The notes: generated from the letters alone by a model not told the origin. Shown: positions 1-9,120, counted from the stretch's first letter. The stretch: 36,060 nucleotides of DNA from Anaerolineae bacterium (GCA_003130845.1 QEXW01000007.1:1-36060), one strand, 5' to 3'. A program made the numbers and translations.

Positions 1-1026
1 GAGCAAATGCTGAGCGGTTGGCTATTTCTCTCCCCCAACCTACTCGGCTTTCTCATCTTCTTTGCCGGCCCGCTGCTCCTGTCCTTCTACTTTTCGTTTA
101 CCGATTCCGATGCCTTCAACACACCCAACTGGGTAGGTCTTGCCAACTACGCCAAAATCCTCAACATCACCATCAAACCCCTGGCATCACCAGACCAACT
201 CGCGCGTGAAGTGCTAGATATTAACATCTACGATGAAGTAGGGCGTCTAAAAATCGGCAATGGTGGCCTACTACTTGGCGCGCAAGACCGCTTCTTCTGG
301 CTAGCGCTGCGCAACACCCTCACCTATGCCTTGCTGGTTGTCCCGCTTAGCGTCATCCCTGCCCTCTTCCTAGCAAACATCCTTAACAGCAAACTACCGG
401 GCATGAAATTCTTCCGAGCAGTTTATTTCATCCCGAGCATAGCCGCCATTGTAGGCATTGCTCTGGTCTGGCAATGGCTGTACAACGCCACCGTCGGCTA
501 CATCAACTACTTCATCACACTCACCATTGAATTCCTCAATAGCTGGTTCAACGCCGGTCTAATAGACCCCAAAATCCGCTGGGTCTCCGACGAGCGCACC
601 GCACTCTTATCCATTGTCATCATAGCCGCATGGCAAACCATGGGCTTCAACACCGTCTTATTCCTAGCGGGCCTACAAAACATCCCTGGCGAATTATACG
701 AAGCCGCCACCGTAGATGGCGCCGGCGCATGGGACAAATTTTGGCGCATCACCCTACCCTTACTCGCCCCCTCTACGTTTTACGTCGTCTCCACCACCAC
801 CATCCAAGCCATGCAAGTCTTCGAACAAGTCTTCATCCTGATGAACCCACCCGAAGGCCCCAACAACTCCACCATCACCCTAGTCTTATACCTATACCGT
901 AGCGGCTTCCAGAACTTTAAACAAGGCTATGCTTCAGCCCTAGCGTGGGTCTTATTCATCGTCATTTTTGGGTTGACGCTGATTCAATTCCGTCAACAAC
1001 GCCGTAGCAGCATCTACGAAAACTGA
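1..1026 (+). CDS. ABC sugar transporter permease (MalF/UgpA type), 5' partial
   Basis: Inner-membrane subunit of a carbohydrate ABC importer. The frame is open to the window edge and the first ATG (position 7) falls directly before TM1. Family members usually carry 10-30 residues before TM1, so the true start is probably outside the window. Hydrophobic segments fit six TM helices. The EAA loop that docks the ATPase lies near residues 229-250, with EAATVDGAGAWDKF followed by the I-x-LP signature. About 50 residues are inserted between TM1 and TM2, more than in ordinary MalF/UgpA-type proteins apart from MalF itself. The partner permease follows after 16 nt. The binding protein and ATPase are not in the window. 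Substrate unknown; the downstream GH31 suggests an alpha-linked oligosaccharide. Confidence 0.9.
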   Translation, partial: EQMLSGWLFLSPNLLGFLIFFAGPLLLSFYFSFTDSDAFNTPNWVGLANYAKILNITIKPLASPDQLAREVLDINIYDEVGRLKIGNGGLLLGAQDRFFWLALRNTLTYALLVVPLSVIPALFLANILNSKLPGMKFFRAVYFIPSIAAIVGIALVWQWLYNATVGYINYFITLTIEFLNSWFNAGLIDPKIRWVSDERTALLSIVIIAAWQTMGFNTVLFLAGLQNIPGELYEAATVDGAGAWDKFWRITLPLLAPSTFYVVSTTTIQAMQVFEQVFILMNPPEGPNNSTITLVLYLYRSGFQNFKQGYASALAWVLFIVIFGLTLIQFRQQRRSSIYEN

Positions 1027-1042
1027 ACGTGGAGGACCGGCA

Positions 1043-2242
1043 ATGAAATCCTATCGAGTCATCACCTTTCTCAAGAACTTGAGCATCTACATCATCTTGA
1101 CCTTCTTTGCGCTGGTCATGCTCTTCCCGTTCATCTACATGCTCACCACCTCGCTCAAACTGCCCGCCGACACCTTCCGCTATCCCCCACGCTTGCTGCC
1201 GCGTGAACCAGCCTTCATCGAAATAGCAGGCTACCCTGAAAAACTACCGCTCTACTACGTAGAAAAAGACGGACAACGTCGCGAATTTGCTCTTGTGCGC
1301 AGCAACATTCGCATTGGCACCTTTGCCCCGCCAGATAACCCTAGCGCCGTTATTGAACGCTTCCTGAGTGAAGTCACCCCCACCGGTCAAACTGTAACCG
1401 TGAACGGCAAAGAAGAACCCCTCTTCCAAGTCACCATAGACGGACAAAGCGTGCCAATGATTCAACTCAGCCAAACCACCGTTGGCGAATTCATAGACCC
1501 AGAAAACCCCCAAACCAAAGCCTACCAAAACGTGCGCCTCAGCCAACCGGTTGAGACCATCACCTGGCACCCAGAAAACTACCAAAAAGTCATCGAATTG
1601 CAAGGGCTCGACCGCGCCTTAACCAACACTGCCCTGGTCACCATCCTGGTTGTCATCGGACAACTCGCAACCTCCGTCCTAGGTGGCTATGCCTTTGCGC
1701 GGCTCAAATTTCCTGGGCGTGATACCCTATTCGTCTTCTACCTTGGCACCATCATGATACCGTTCGTCATGCTGATTGTGCCACTCTATCAATTAATGGT
1801 CCTAATCGGCTGGACCGACCGCCTAGCCTCTCTCATCGTTCCCTGGATTTTCACCGCCTACGGCACCTTCCTCATGCGCCAGCATTTCATCACTTTCCCA
1901 AAAGAAATTGAAGAAGCAGCCCTACTCGATGGCGCATCGCGTCTGCAAATCCTCAAGGACATCATCATCCCTGCCAGTGTACCCGCATTAGCCACCCAAG
2001 CCACCTTCACCTTCCTCTACGCCTGGAACTCCTTCCTCTGGCCGCTAGTGGTCATCAACGTAGGCAACGAAAAGAATCACGTTCTGACCTTAGCGCTCAA
2101 CGTTCTACGTGGGCGTGCCTCGGACACCCCCAATCTCATCCTAGCGGGCGCTGCCATCGCCATTCTACCGCCATTAATCGTCTTCATTCTTGGCCAACGC
2201 TTCTTTGTTGAAAGCGTGGCCTCCAGCGGCGTGAAAGGATAA
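1043..2242 (+). CDS. ABC sugar transporter permease (MalG/UgpE type) with large extracytoplasmic insert
   Basis: Second permease of the same importer. GGAGG precedes the ATG by about 9 nt. TM1 (about residues 12-35) is followed by an unusually long insert, about residues 45-185, before the five remaining helices. That makes the protein 399 aa against roughly 270-300 for MalG-type permeases. The EAA loop is at about residues 288-312 (EEAALLDGASRLQIL, then IIIP). The insert is mostly beta-prone and polar and should face outside. It may help dock the binding protein or substrate. Family assignment is firm; substrate and insert function are inferred. Confidence 0.92.
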   Translation: MKSYRVITFLKNLSIYIILTFFALVMLFPFIYMLTTSLKLPADTFRYPPRLLPREPAFIEIAGYPEKLPLYYVEKDGQRREFALVRSNIRIGTFAPPDNPSAVIERFLSEVTPTGQTVTVNGKEEPLFQVTIDGQSVPMIQLSQTTVGEFIDPENPQTKAYQNVRLSQPVETITWHPENYQKVIELQGLDRALTNTALVTILVVIGQLATSVLGGYAFARLKFPGRDTLFVFYLGTIMIPFVMLIVPLYQLMVLIGWTDRLASLIVPWIFTAYGTFLMRQHFITFPKEIEEAALLDGASRLQILKDIIIPASVPALATQATFTFLYAWNSFLWPLVVINVGNEKNHVLTLALNVLRGRASDTPNLILAGAAIAILPPLIVFILGQRFFVESVASSGVKG

Positions 2243-2270
2243 AGCACCGGATAAAGCACGGGATAAAGCC
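2237..2270 (+). repeat. 12-bp tandem repeat, 2.8 copies, over the permease stop codon
   Basis: GGATAAAGCAC plus one variable base is repeated at 2237, 2249 and 2261. The first copy supplies the TAA stop of the upstream permease, so each copy carries an in-frame TAA. Function unknown; it may simply be slippage. Confidence 0.8.
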
Positions 2271-2321
2271 AACGCCCATTTCATCCTACACCCTTTACAC
2301 AGCAACGGAATAAGGAACCCC

Positions 2322-3086
2322 ATGACCACACAAGGCAATTCCAAACTACACAATCCCCATCTCAATGGGGATTCTTTCTTTTGGAAAAATGGACCGACCG
2401 GCATTTTGCTCTCCCATGGCTACACCGCCACGACAGCCGAAGTGCGCCCCCTTGCTGAACGGCTGCACCGACAAGGATACACCGTTGCAGGCCCGCTCTT
2501 ACCCGGACACGGCACCCAACCTGACGACCTGAACCATACCCGCTGGCAAGACTGGGTCCAAACCGGACAAGAAACTCTGATGCGCCTTTTTGAAACCTGC
2601 GAAACAGTATGGGTGGGTGGCGAATCGATGGGTGGCGTACTAGCGCTCTACCTAGCAGCACACCACCCACAAATCAAAGGCATCCTACTCTACGCCCCAG
2701 CCCTGGTGGTAAACATGACCTGGCTCGACCAAATAAAACTCTACCTCGGTTCGGCTTTCATGTCTCAAATTGGGCGCAGCAAACTTGACAACCCTGACAA
2801 ATGGCAAGGCTACCCGAGCCTACCCCTGAAAGGAATTATCCAACTATTACAATTCCAAAAAGCCACCCTACCACTTCTACCCCGCATCCATCAGCCGGTG
2901 CTCATCTTTCAAGGACGCCTTGACGAAACCGTCGCCCCCGAAACCGGGCAAGTCATCTTACAAAGCATCACCTCCCCGGTAAAAGAGTTACACTGGATGG
3001 AACAATCCCACCATACCATCATCTTAGATATCGAATTTGAACAAGTGCTTGCCCGCACACTTTCATTCCTCGCACAGAATCGGTGA
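2322..3086 (+). CDS. alpha/beta hydrolase, carboxylesterase/lysophospholipase type
   Basis: Serine hydrolase of about 28 kDa without a signal peptide. The oxyanion strand reads GILLSHGYT. The nucleophile elbow is GESMG with Ser102, the acid is Asp201 in GRLDETV, and the base is His230 or His231 in SHHT. Size and motif spacing resemble the Est30/YvaK carboxylesterases and monoacylglycerol lipases. AGGA lies upstream of the ATG at a suitable distance. It follows the permeases by about 80 nt and could be co-transcribed. The natural substrate cannot be told from sequence. Confidence 0.88.
   Translation: MTTQGNSKLHNPHLNGDSFFWKNGPTGILLSHGYTATTAEVRPLAERLHRQGYTVAGPLLPGHGTQPDDLNHTRWQDWVQTGQETLMRLFETCETVWVGGESMGGVLALYLAAHHPQIKGILLYAPALVVNMTWLDQIKLYLGSAFMSQIGRSKLDNPDKWQGYPSLPLKGIIQLLQFQKATLPLLPRIHQPVLIFQGRLDETVAPETGQVILQSITSPVKELHWMEQSHHTIILDIEFEQVLARTLSFLAQNR
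2352..2373 (+). promoter_or_regulatory. hairpin with U-rich tail inside the hydrolase 5' coding region
   Basis: Nine-base perfect stem (AATCCCCAT / ATGGGGATT) with a CTCA loop, followed by CTTTCTTTT. It resembles a weak intrinsic terminator within codons 11-18. The codons are conserved-looking (NPHLNGDSF), so it may be accidental. Confidence 0.3.
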
Positions 3087-3121
3087 AATCCATGCAATTC
3101 TCTCATCCATCCTAGTCATAC

Positions 3122-3144
3122 ATCATGTACAATCCAAACATGAT
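3122..3144. promoter_or_regulatory. inverted repeat, possible operator upstream of the sugar symporter
   Basis: ATCATGT and ACATGAT flank a 9-nt spacer in the AT-rich part of the 327-bp gap between the hydrolase and the symporter (3087-3413). TATATA-like sequence follows directly, so this may be a regulator site on the symporter/GH31 promoter. No regulator gene is adjacent. Confidence 0.4.
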
Positions 3145-3233
3145 ATATACATTTGTAAAAATTGTCTCTAACATTTTTTATTCTTTGTGGTAAAAACAAC
3201 TTTACAGCGCTTACACATTACTATCACCTTTAC

Positions 3234-3402
3234 CATCCGTTGCCCCCATCCCTTGCCCCATCCGTTGCCACATCCGCTTATCCGCTTCACCATCCGCTGC
3301 CCCATCCGCTTATCCGCTTCACCATCCGCTGCCCCATCCGCTTATCCGCTTCACCATCCGTTGCCACATCCGTTGCCACATCCGTTGCCCCATCCGCTAC
3401 CC
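3234..3402 (+). repeat. compound 12-bp/32-bp tandem repeat array
   Basis: About 169 bp built from 12-nt units CATCCGYTGCCM and a 20-nt variant CATCCGCTTATCCGCTTCAC. The alternation of 20+12 nt makes three near-identical 32-bp copies in the middle, flanked by runs of 12-mers. It fills the leader just before the symporter ribosome binding site. Frames running through it (His-Pro-Leu repeats) are a by-product of the repeat. Confidence 0.9.
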
Positions 3403-3413
3403 TGGAGCCTCCC

Positions 3414-4817
3414 ATGACAAATTCCTCTCCCACCCACACCATTGAAGACCTACCATTTGGACGCCAGATGGCCTACGCCATTGGACAGCTCGGCTGGTCC
3501 ACCCTGGTCAACATCATCGGCCTAATGCTAGTCTACTTCTACGTTCCACCCGAAGATGCGGGCATCCCCTTCCTCATTACCCAAGTCATCTTCCTGGGCA
3601 TTCTTAACGCCGTTTCGCTGATTGCTGCCTCGGGCCGGCTGATTGATGCCATCACCGACCCCTTAATTGCCTCCCTCAGTGACCGCTCCAAACATCCACG
3701 AGGACGGCGGATTCCGTTCATGCTCGCCGGAGCGTTCCCGGCGGCACTCTTCTGCTTACTCATGTTCGTCCCGCCGGTTGGGCAAATCAGCCCATGGAAC
3801 ATCGTCTGGGTCATCATTGTGCAAGCCCTCTTCTACACCTTCTTGACCGCCTACGTCACGCCCTACTTTGCCCTGTTGCCAGAACTCGGACATACCTCCA
3901 ACCAGCGCCTTAACCTATCAACCTGGATTTCGATAACCTACGCCCTAGGTATCATCGTTGCCGCCCAAACCCCGCTGCTGGCCGACGTCTTTCAAACAGC
4001 GCTTGGTGTCTCAAACCGCATGAACGCCATCCAGATAGCCATTGGCGCACTTGCACTACTTTCCTTCCTGCTCATGCTCAGCCCGGTGATGTTCATTGAC
4101 GAACGGCGCTACTGCCGCAGCAAACCAACCAGCGTACCCTTCATGGATGCCCTGCGCCAGACCTTCCGCAACCCCCATTTCATCTACTACGTCGTCGCCG
4201 ATTTTTCATACTTCATGGGATTAGCCATCATCAACACAGGCCTATTATTCTACATCACCGTCCTACTGGGTCAGCCAGAGGCTCTTGTAGGCAGCCTATT
4301 GGCCATCATGGTTCTGAGCTCCTTTGTGTTCTACCCACTGGTTAACCTTCTGGCGCGCAAAGTAGGCAAGAAAATTTTGGTCGTCCTCTCCTTCCTGGCC
4401 ATGAGCGTCGTCTTCATAGGCGTATACTTCCTAGGGCGCTTTCCTCTCTCGCCACAAGCCCAAGCCTACGCACTCGTCCTATTCTATGCCGTACCATTAG
4501 CCTTCCTCGGAGTACTACCCAACGCCATCCTAGCCGACATTGCCGGGCACGATGCCCTCAAAACCGGCGAAGCCAAAGAAGGCATGTACTTTGCCGCCCG
4601 CACACTCATGCAAAAAATTGGCCAAACGTTAGGGATATTCGTTTTTGCCATCCTCCTCACACTGGGCAAAGACCCTGGTAACGACCTGGGCATCCGCCTA
4701 AGCGGCATCGTCGGCTTCCTGCTCTGCTTCGCGGCCGGGCTCATCTTCACCCGCTACCAAGAATCGCGCCTGCTTGCCGAAATGCGTGAACTAGCCGAAA
4801 CCAACCACCCTGCATAA
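3414..4817 (+). CDS. MFS sugar:cation symporter, GPH family (MelB-like)
   Basis: Twelve-TM transporter of about 467 aa. The loop [17 protein letters not shown] (residues 75-91), continuing into PRGRRIPF, is the signature of the glycoside-pentoside-hexuronide:cation symporter family. The frame stays open to 3162, but the upstream part is only the tandem repeat. GGAG at 3404-3407 is 6 nt before the ATG at 3414, and the family-like N-terminus ([16 protein letters not shown]) begins right after it. The GH31 gene starts 3 nt after the stop, so the pair is an operon that probably imports and then hydrolyses an alpha-glycoside. Substrate and coupling ion are inferred. Confidence 0.92.
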   Translation: MTNSSPTHTIEDLPFGRQMAYAIGQLGWSTLVNIIGLMLVYFYVPPEDAGIPFLITQVIFLGILNAVSLIAASGRLIDAITDPLIASLSDRSKHPRGRRIPFMLAGAFPAALFCLLMFVPPVGQISPWNIVWVIIVQALFYTFLTAYVTPYFALLPELGHTSNQRLNLSTWISITYALGIIVAAQTPLLADVFQTALGVSNRMNAIQIAIGALALLSFLLMLSPVMFIDERRYCRSKPTSVPFMDALRQTFRNPHFIYYVVADFSYFMGLAIINTGLLFYITVLLGQPEALVGSLLAIMVLSSFVFYPLVNLLARKVGKKILVVLSFLAMSVVFIGVYFLGRFPLSPQAQAYALVLFYAVPLAFLGVLPNAILADIAGHDALKTGEAKEGMYFAARTLMQKIGQTLGIFVFAILLTLGKDPGNDLGIRLSGIVGFLLCFAAGLIFTRYQESRLLAEMRELAETNHPA

Positions 4818-4820
4818 GCC

Positions 4821-6710
4821 ATGCTACTGGAAATCGAAAACTGCCTACTTTCCATTGAGCGTGAACCACACTTCCGGCTGACCGGCTGTCGTTCGGGGAA
4901 CATCTGCCTGCGAACCAGCCCGCACCCACAGCCTGTTCTCGCCATCCATCAAACCGACATTGGCCTGAATGTAGAATTCTCCTCCTGCACCCTATCCATC
5001 ATACCCAATGGTCACGGTTGTGACCTACGCGTCTGGCCTGAAACAGCACAATTTTCGCTCTCCTTCGAAATGAACGGCTACTGGTACGGCCATGGCGAAC
5101 TCATTCACCAACAATACCCGCTCAACCGCCTCATGCTGCCCGAAAGCCCCTTTCAATCCTTCGACAACGGGCCTGCCGGACAGAGTTGCAAACCCCACCC
5201 CGCCTGGTTTTCCTCACAAGGCATTTCCATTATTGCACACAGCCCTGTCTCTGTTGGCATCAACCAACCGCCCATCACTTACCCTCGTTACCACTGGACA
5301 CTCGGCGCCGACAAAGGCCCATTTTCCCATCGCCCCTTTGCCGACCCAGGCGGAATCGGTGATGGGCACCTAACTTTTAGCGGCCCTGGTCTGCACCTAA
5401 CCATTCACCTAAGCGAAAACGCCCGTGCAGCCTACCAATACCTGACCAACCACTTCGGCCACCCTACCGACATACCGCCAGAGCAACTCTTTCGTCTGCC
5501 CACCTGGACAACCTGGGCGCGCTACAAAATGTTCATCACGCAGGAAACCATCCTGAACTTTGCCGATGAAATCATCCAAAACGGTTACCCCTACGGCGTG
5601 CTAGAAATTGACGACCGCTGGCAAATGCACTATGGCGATCTGGCCTTTGACCCACGCCGCTTTCCAGACCCCCGTGGCATGATTGCCCGCCTGCACGAAC
5701 AAGGCTTCCAAGTCACCGCCTGGGTCATTCCCTTCTTCGACCCCGCATCAGATACCTTTGCCGAAGCCAGCGCACAAGGCTACCTACTCCGCCAACCCGA
5801 TGGAACGCCCTACCCAGTGCGCTGGTGGCAAGGAATAGGCGGCCTGCTTGATGTAACCAACCCACGCGCATTGGCCTGGTTCCGAGAACGCCTAGCCCAC
5901 TTTCAACAAGAGACCGGCCTAGACGGCTACAAATTCGACGCCGGAGAAGCCGTCTTCTTCCCATCTGACGCCCTCAGCACCGAAACCCTTCACCCCAACC
6001 AATACACCCAGCGTTACATCGAGTTCATCGCACAACACTTCCGTCTCACCGAAGTCCGCTCCGCCTGGAAAAACCAGCGCGCACCCATCTTCTTCCGCCA
6101 GTGGGACAAAGAATCCAGCTGGGGACTAGATAACGGCCTGCACTCCGTGTTAAGCGGCATCCTCTCACTCGGACTATGTGGCTACCCCTTCATCCTACCA
6201 GACATGATTGGCGGCAACGCCTACGACTGCCTCGCCGATGCCGAACTGATGATTCGCTGGACTCAACTCAACGCCCTCCTGCCTGCCATGCAATTCAGCC
6301 TCGCCCCCTGGGATTACGGCGCCGAATGCAACGCCCTGTGCCGTCGCTACGCCGAACTGCATCTAGAATTTGCCCCACACATCCTAGCACAAGCACGCCA
6401 AGCGGCGCAGACCGGGGAACCCATCATTCGTCCACTCTGGTGGCTAGCCCCACACAACGAACACGCCCTCACCTGCAACGACCAGTTCCTGCTCGGCAAT
6501 GACATCCTGGTTGCCCCCGTCGTACACCCAGGGCAACGCACCCGCGACATATACCTGCCGCCCGGCGTCTGGTGCAACTACTGGACAGGCACACAATACC
6601 AAGGCGAAACCATCTTGCACGACTTCCCCGCCCCACTCGAAACCTTACCGCTATTCACAGCTTGTGCTTCAAACTCTCACCCCCTCCATCCTGACCACCA
6701 TTCAGGATAG
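4821..6710 (+). CDS. glycoside hydrolase family 31 (alpha-glucosidase/alpha-galactosidase-like)
   Basis: Retaining alpha-glycosidase with the GH31 order: N-terminal beta domain (about 1-210), (beta/alpha)8 barrel (about 220-540) and a C-terminal beta domain. The nucleophile is Asp373 in GYKFDAGE. A likely acid/base is Asp437 in SSWGLDNG. The KFDAGE form resembles the subgroup that includes the MYORG/SitS-like enzymes, not classical maltases. There is no signal peptide, so it should act on imported sugar. The C-terminus is short and ends in a low-complexity tail (NSHPLHPDHHSG) that overlaps the next gene by 47 nt. The exact linkage is not predictable. Confidence 0.9.
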   Translation: MLLEIENCLLSIEREPHFRLTGCRSGNICLRTSPHPQPVLAIHQTDIGLNVEFSSCTLSIIPNGHGCDLRVWPETAQFSLSFEMNGYWYGHGELIHQQYPLNRLMLPESPFQSFDNGPAGQSCKPHPAWFSSQGISIIAHSPVSVGINQPPITYPRYHWTLGADKGPFSHRPFADPGGIGDGHLTFSGPGLHLTIHLSENARAAYQYLTNHFGHPTDIPPEQLFRLPTWTTWARYKMFITQETILNFADEIIQNGYPYGVLEIDDRWQMHYGDLAFDPRRFPDPRGMIARLHEQGFQVTAWVIPFFDPASDTFAEASAQGYLLRQPDGTPYPVRWWQGIGGLLDVTNPRALAWFRERLAHFQQETGLDGYKFDAGEAVFFPSDALSTETLHPNQYTQRYIEFIAQHFRLTEVRSAWKNQRAPIFFRQWDKESSWGLDNGLHSVLSGILSLGLCGYPFILPDMIGGNAYDCLADAELMIRWTQLNALLPAMQFSLAPWDYGAECNALCRRYAELHLEFAPHILAQARQAAQTGEPIIRPLWWLAPHNEHALTCNDQFLLGNDILVAPVVHPGQRTRDIYLPPGVWCNYWTGTQYQGETILHDFPAPLETLPLFTACASNSHPLHPDHHSG

Positions 6711-7599
6711 TGGACGGCGTGGCTGGCAAGCCTTCGGCGTACCGGTCAGTGGCCCTATGGACTGGCTCGCACACCGCGCTGCCAACCTGCTCGTCAACAA
6801 CCCTCCTGAAGCCGCCACACTCGAAATTGGTTACACCTCGGCCGAGTTTCTCGCGCTCACAGATTGCCTAATTGCAACAACCGGCCCAGGCTTTGCGCTC
6901 TTCATCAACGAGCGCCCCATGCAAATGTGGGCTTCCATTTTTGTGAGAAAAAACAGGCGGATTCGACTCGAAAAACAGGGACCCGGCAACTGGGCCTACC
7001 TCGCCGCTCATGGAGGCTTTCACACGCCCCTCATGCTTGGCTCCCGCTCAACATACGTTCTAGCCCGCCTCGGCCCGCCCCCCCTGGCCCCCGGCGACCT
7101 GCTACCCATCGGCGCATCGCGCAGCCATCTCCCGGCTCTGGCTGCGCGCACCCTAGCATCCCCCATCAACTATCCACTCAACCCTACCCTACGCGTCCTG
7201 CCTGGCCCCCAAGCAAATTATTTTTCCCTCACCGCCTTCTACACCAGCACATACACCATTTCTCCCACCTCAGACCGCACCGGCTACCGGCTGCTTGGCC
7301 CACCACTCGAACGGCACCGGACTGGTGAGATACTCTCCGAAGGAATGGTACGCGGCAACATCCAAGTTCCACCGGATGGATTCCCCATCGTCATGCAAGC
7401 CGACAGTCCTACGACCGGTGGCTACCCCAAAATTGCCGCCCTCATCACTGCCGACCAGCCCCTTCTAGCACAAACGCCCATCAGCACAGGAACCATCCGC
7501 TTCCGCGAAACAACCATCGAGCAAGCACACAACGCACTACAACAAACAGTAAACCAACTCACCATCCAGCACGCCGACATAACAGCATGGGATTGGTAA
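6664..7599 (+). CDS. pxpC: PxpC/KipA-like biotin-dependent carboxylase subunit (5-oxoprolinase subunit C family)
   Basis: Family known from 5-oxoprolinase subunit C, KipA and the C-terminal part of urea amidolyase. The start TLTPSILTTIQDSGRRGWQ and the later TSDRTGYRL, MVRGNIQVPPDG and ADSPTTGGYPKIA blocks match the family along its whole length (311 aa). I chose GTG at 6664 because homologous sequence begins there; the frame extends further upstream only inside GH31. No strong ribosome binding site is visible, so coupling to GH31 is likely. The usual partners PxpB and PxpA are absent, which is odd: either they lie elsewhere or this is a remnant left by a deletion. Confidence 0.85.
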   Translation: MLQTLTPSILTTIQDSGRRGWQAFGVPVSGPMDWLAHRAANLLVNNPPEAATLEIGYTSAEFLALTDCLIATTGPGFALFINERPMQMWASIFVRKNRRIRLEKQGPGNWAYLAAHGGFHTPLMLGSRSTYVLARLGPPPLAPGDLLPIGASRSHLPALAARTLASPINYPLNPTLRVLPGPQANYFSLTAFYTSTYTISPTSDRTGYRLLGPPLERHRTGEILSEGMVRGNIQVPPDGFPIVMQADSPTTGGYPKIAALITADQPLLAQTPISTGTIRFRETTIEQAHNALQQTVNQLTIQHADITAWDW

Positions 7600-7609
7600 C
7601 ACCCCGCTT

Positions 7610-8029
7610 CTACTCCCCAATTATCTTCACCAACACCCGCTTCTGGCGGCGACCATCAAACTCGCCATAAAAAATCTGCTCCCAAGGGCCAAAATCAAGC
7701 TTACCGTTCGTAATAGCAACAACCACCTCCCGCCCCATCACCTGTCGCTTAAGATGCGCATCGGCGTTATCTTCCCCGGTGCGATTATGCCAATATTGCC
7801 CAACAGGCTCGTGCGGCGCCAACTGCTCCAACCAGACCTCATAATCATGATGCAGGCCACTCTCGTCATCATTGATAAAAACCGAGGCCGTGATGTGCAT
7901 AGCATTAACCAGACAGAACCCTTCGCGAATGCCACTTTCACGCAAACAAGCCTCAACCTGTGGAGTAATATTAACAAACCCACGCCGGGCAGGGATATTG
8001 AACCATAATTCCTTGCGATAAGATTTCAT
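7610..8029 (-). CDS. YjbQ/UPF0047 family protein (secondary thiamine-phosphate synthase enzyme)
   Basis: Small single-domain protein (139 aa from the chosen start). It has the family pattern of conserved histidines and acids: [27 protein letters not shown] and [19 protein letters not shown]. Some family members complement thiamine-phosphate synthase loss, but the physiological role is unsettled. The frame allows a start at 8047. AGGAG is 6 nt before the ATG at 8029, so I prefer that one. It is convergent with pxpC (10 nt apart) and divergent from the dehydratase. Confidence 0.85.
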   Translation of the reverse strand: MKSYRKELWFNIPARRGFVNITPQVEACLRESGIREGFCLVNAMHITASVFINDDESGLHHDYEVWLEQLAPHEPVGQYWHNRTGEDNADAHLKRQVMGREVVVAITNGKLDFGPWEQIFYGEFDGRRQKRVLVKIIGE

Positions 8030-8081
8030 CATACGCTCCTTTCTCAATCACCAAAAACGCAAATTTGAAATTCAAGCGCAA

Positions 8082-8109
8082 ATTGTAGCACGAGTCAAAA
8101 CATCAACAA
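8082..8109 (-). promoter_or_regulatory. sigma-70-type promoter for the YjbQ-family gene
   Basis: On the - strand TTGTTG (8104-8109) and TACAAT (8082-8087) are 16 bp apart, about 52 nt before the start codon. Confidence 0.55.
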
Positions 8110-8155
8110 TTGGCCCTATGGCACAATCCTCTTCACCTCCAAAAGGAGACCACCC

Positions 8156-9115
8156 ATGCCTCTCACCCTCAACGACATTCTGGCTGCAGCAGAACGCATA
8201 CGACCCTACATACACCGCACGCCGGTCCTGACCTGTGAAAGCCTCAACCAAAAAGTAGGAGCAAAACTTTTCTTAAAATGTGAAAATCTACAAAAAGTAG
8301 GTGCTTTCAAATTTCGAGGCGCAACCAACGCGGTTTTTTCTCTCTCTGCCACACAAGCAGCACGCGGCGTTGTCGCACACTCTTCCGGCAACCATGCTCA
8401 AGCACTAGCACTAGCAGCACGAATGCGTGGCATTCCAGCCTATATTGTCATGCCCCACACAGCCCCTCAAGTAAAAAAAGAGGCCGTACAAGGCTATGGT
8501 GGACAAATCACGTTTTGCGAACCGACCCTAGAAGCACGTGAAAACACCAAAACTGAAGTCATCGCCCGCACCGGGGCCATCGAAATACACCCCTACAACA
8601 ACGAAATGGTCATTGCTGGGCAAGGCACAGCGGCATTGGAACTACTCCAAGAAGTTCCCGACCTAGACATCATTCTAACCCCGGTAGGAGGGGGTGGCCT
8701 ATTGAGTGGTACAGCCATCGCCGCCACCGAAACACACCCCAATGTGCGCGTCATCGCCGCCGAACCGGAACAAGCCGATGATGCCTATCGCTCCCTACAA
8801 GCTGGCACCATCCTACCCTCGCACAACCCCAAAACGATAGCCGATGGACTACTCACCTCGCTTGGTACACTCACCTTCCCCATCATTCGCGCACGGGTGG
8901 AGCAAATTGTCACAGTCAGTGAAACAGCCATCATCGAAGCCATGCGCTTCACCTGGGAACGCGCCAAAATCATCATCGAGCCATCGGCTGCCGTGCCATT
9001 GGGTCTGCTGTTCGAGCGCAAAATTGACCTGACAGGCAAACGTATAGGAATCATTCTATCCGGCGGAAACGTAGACCTGACCAAACTCCCCTGGCAAGCA
9101 GAAACCCACCCATAA
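8156..9115 (+). CDS. threonine/serine dehydratase-like PLP enzyme (fold type II)
   Basis: PLP-dependent beta-eliminase/racemase of 319 aa. The Schiff-base lysine is Lys52 in AFKFRGA. The substrate loop is SSGNHAQ, the PLP phosphate loop is VGGGGLLSG, and the C-terminal pyridine-contact strand is ILSGGNVDL. It lacks an ACT regulatory domain, so it is the short TdcB/serine-racemase type and not long biosynthetic IlvA. Likely reactions are threonine to 2-oxobutanoate plus ammonia, or serine racemisation/dehydration. AGGAG is 8-9 nt before the ATG. It is followed at once by a strong hairpin terminator. Confidence 0.9.
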   Translation: MPLTLNDILAAAERIRPYIHRTPVLTCESLNQKVGAKLFLKCENLQKVGAFKFRGATNAVFSLSATQAARGVVAHSSGNHAQALALAARMRGIPAYIVMPHTAPQVKKEAVQGYGGQITFCEPTLEARENTKTEVIARTGAIEIHPYNNEMVIAGQGTAALELLQEVPDLDIILTPVGGGGLLSGTAIAATETHPNVRVIAAEPEQADDAYRSLQAGTILPSHNPKTIADGLLTSLGTLTFPIIRARVEQIVTVSETAIIEAMRFTWERAKIIIEPSAAVPLGLLFERKIDLTGKRIGIILSGGNVDLTKLPWQAETHP

Positions 9116-9120
9116 AACAA

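Noticed and set aside
3234-3402. Possible CRISPR array
   Set aside because: Repeats are contiguous and built from the same core, with no unique spacers and no cas genes nearby.
3162-3413. N-terminal extension of the symporter or a His-Pro-Leu repeat protein
   Set aside because: It is only the translation of the tandem repeat; the symporter has a good ribosome binding site at 3404 and homology begins at 3414.
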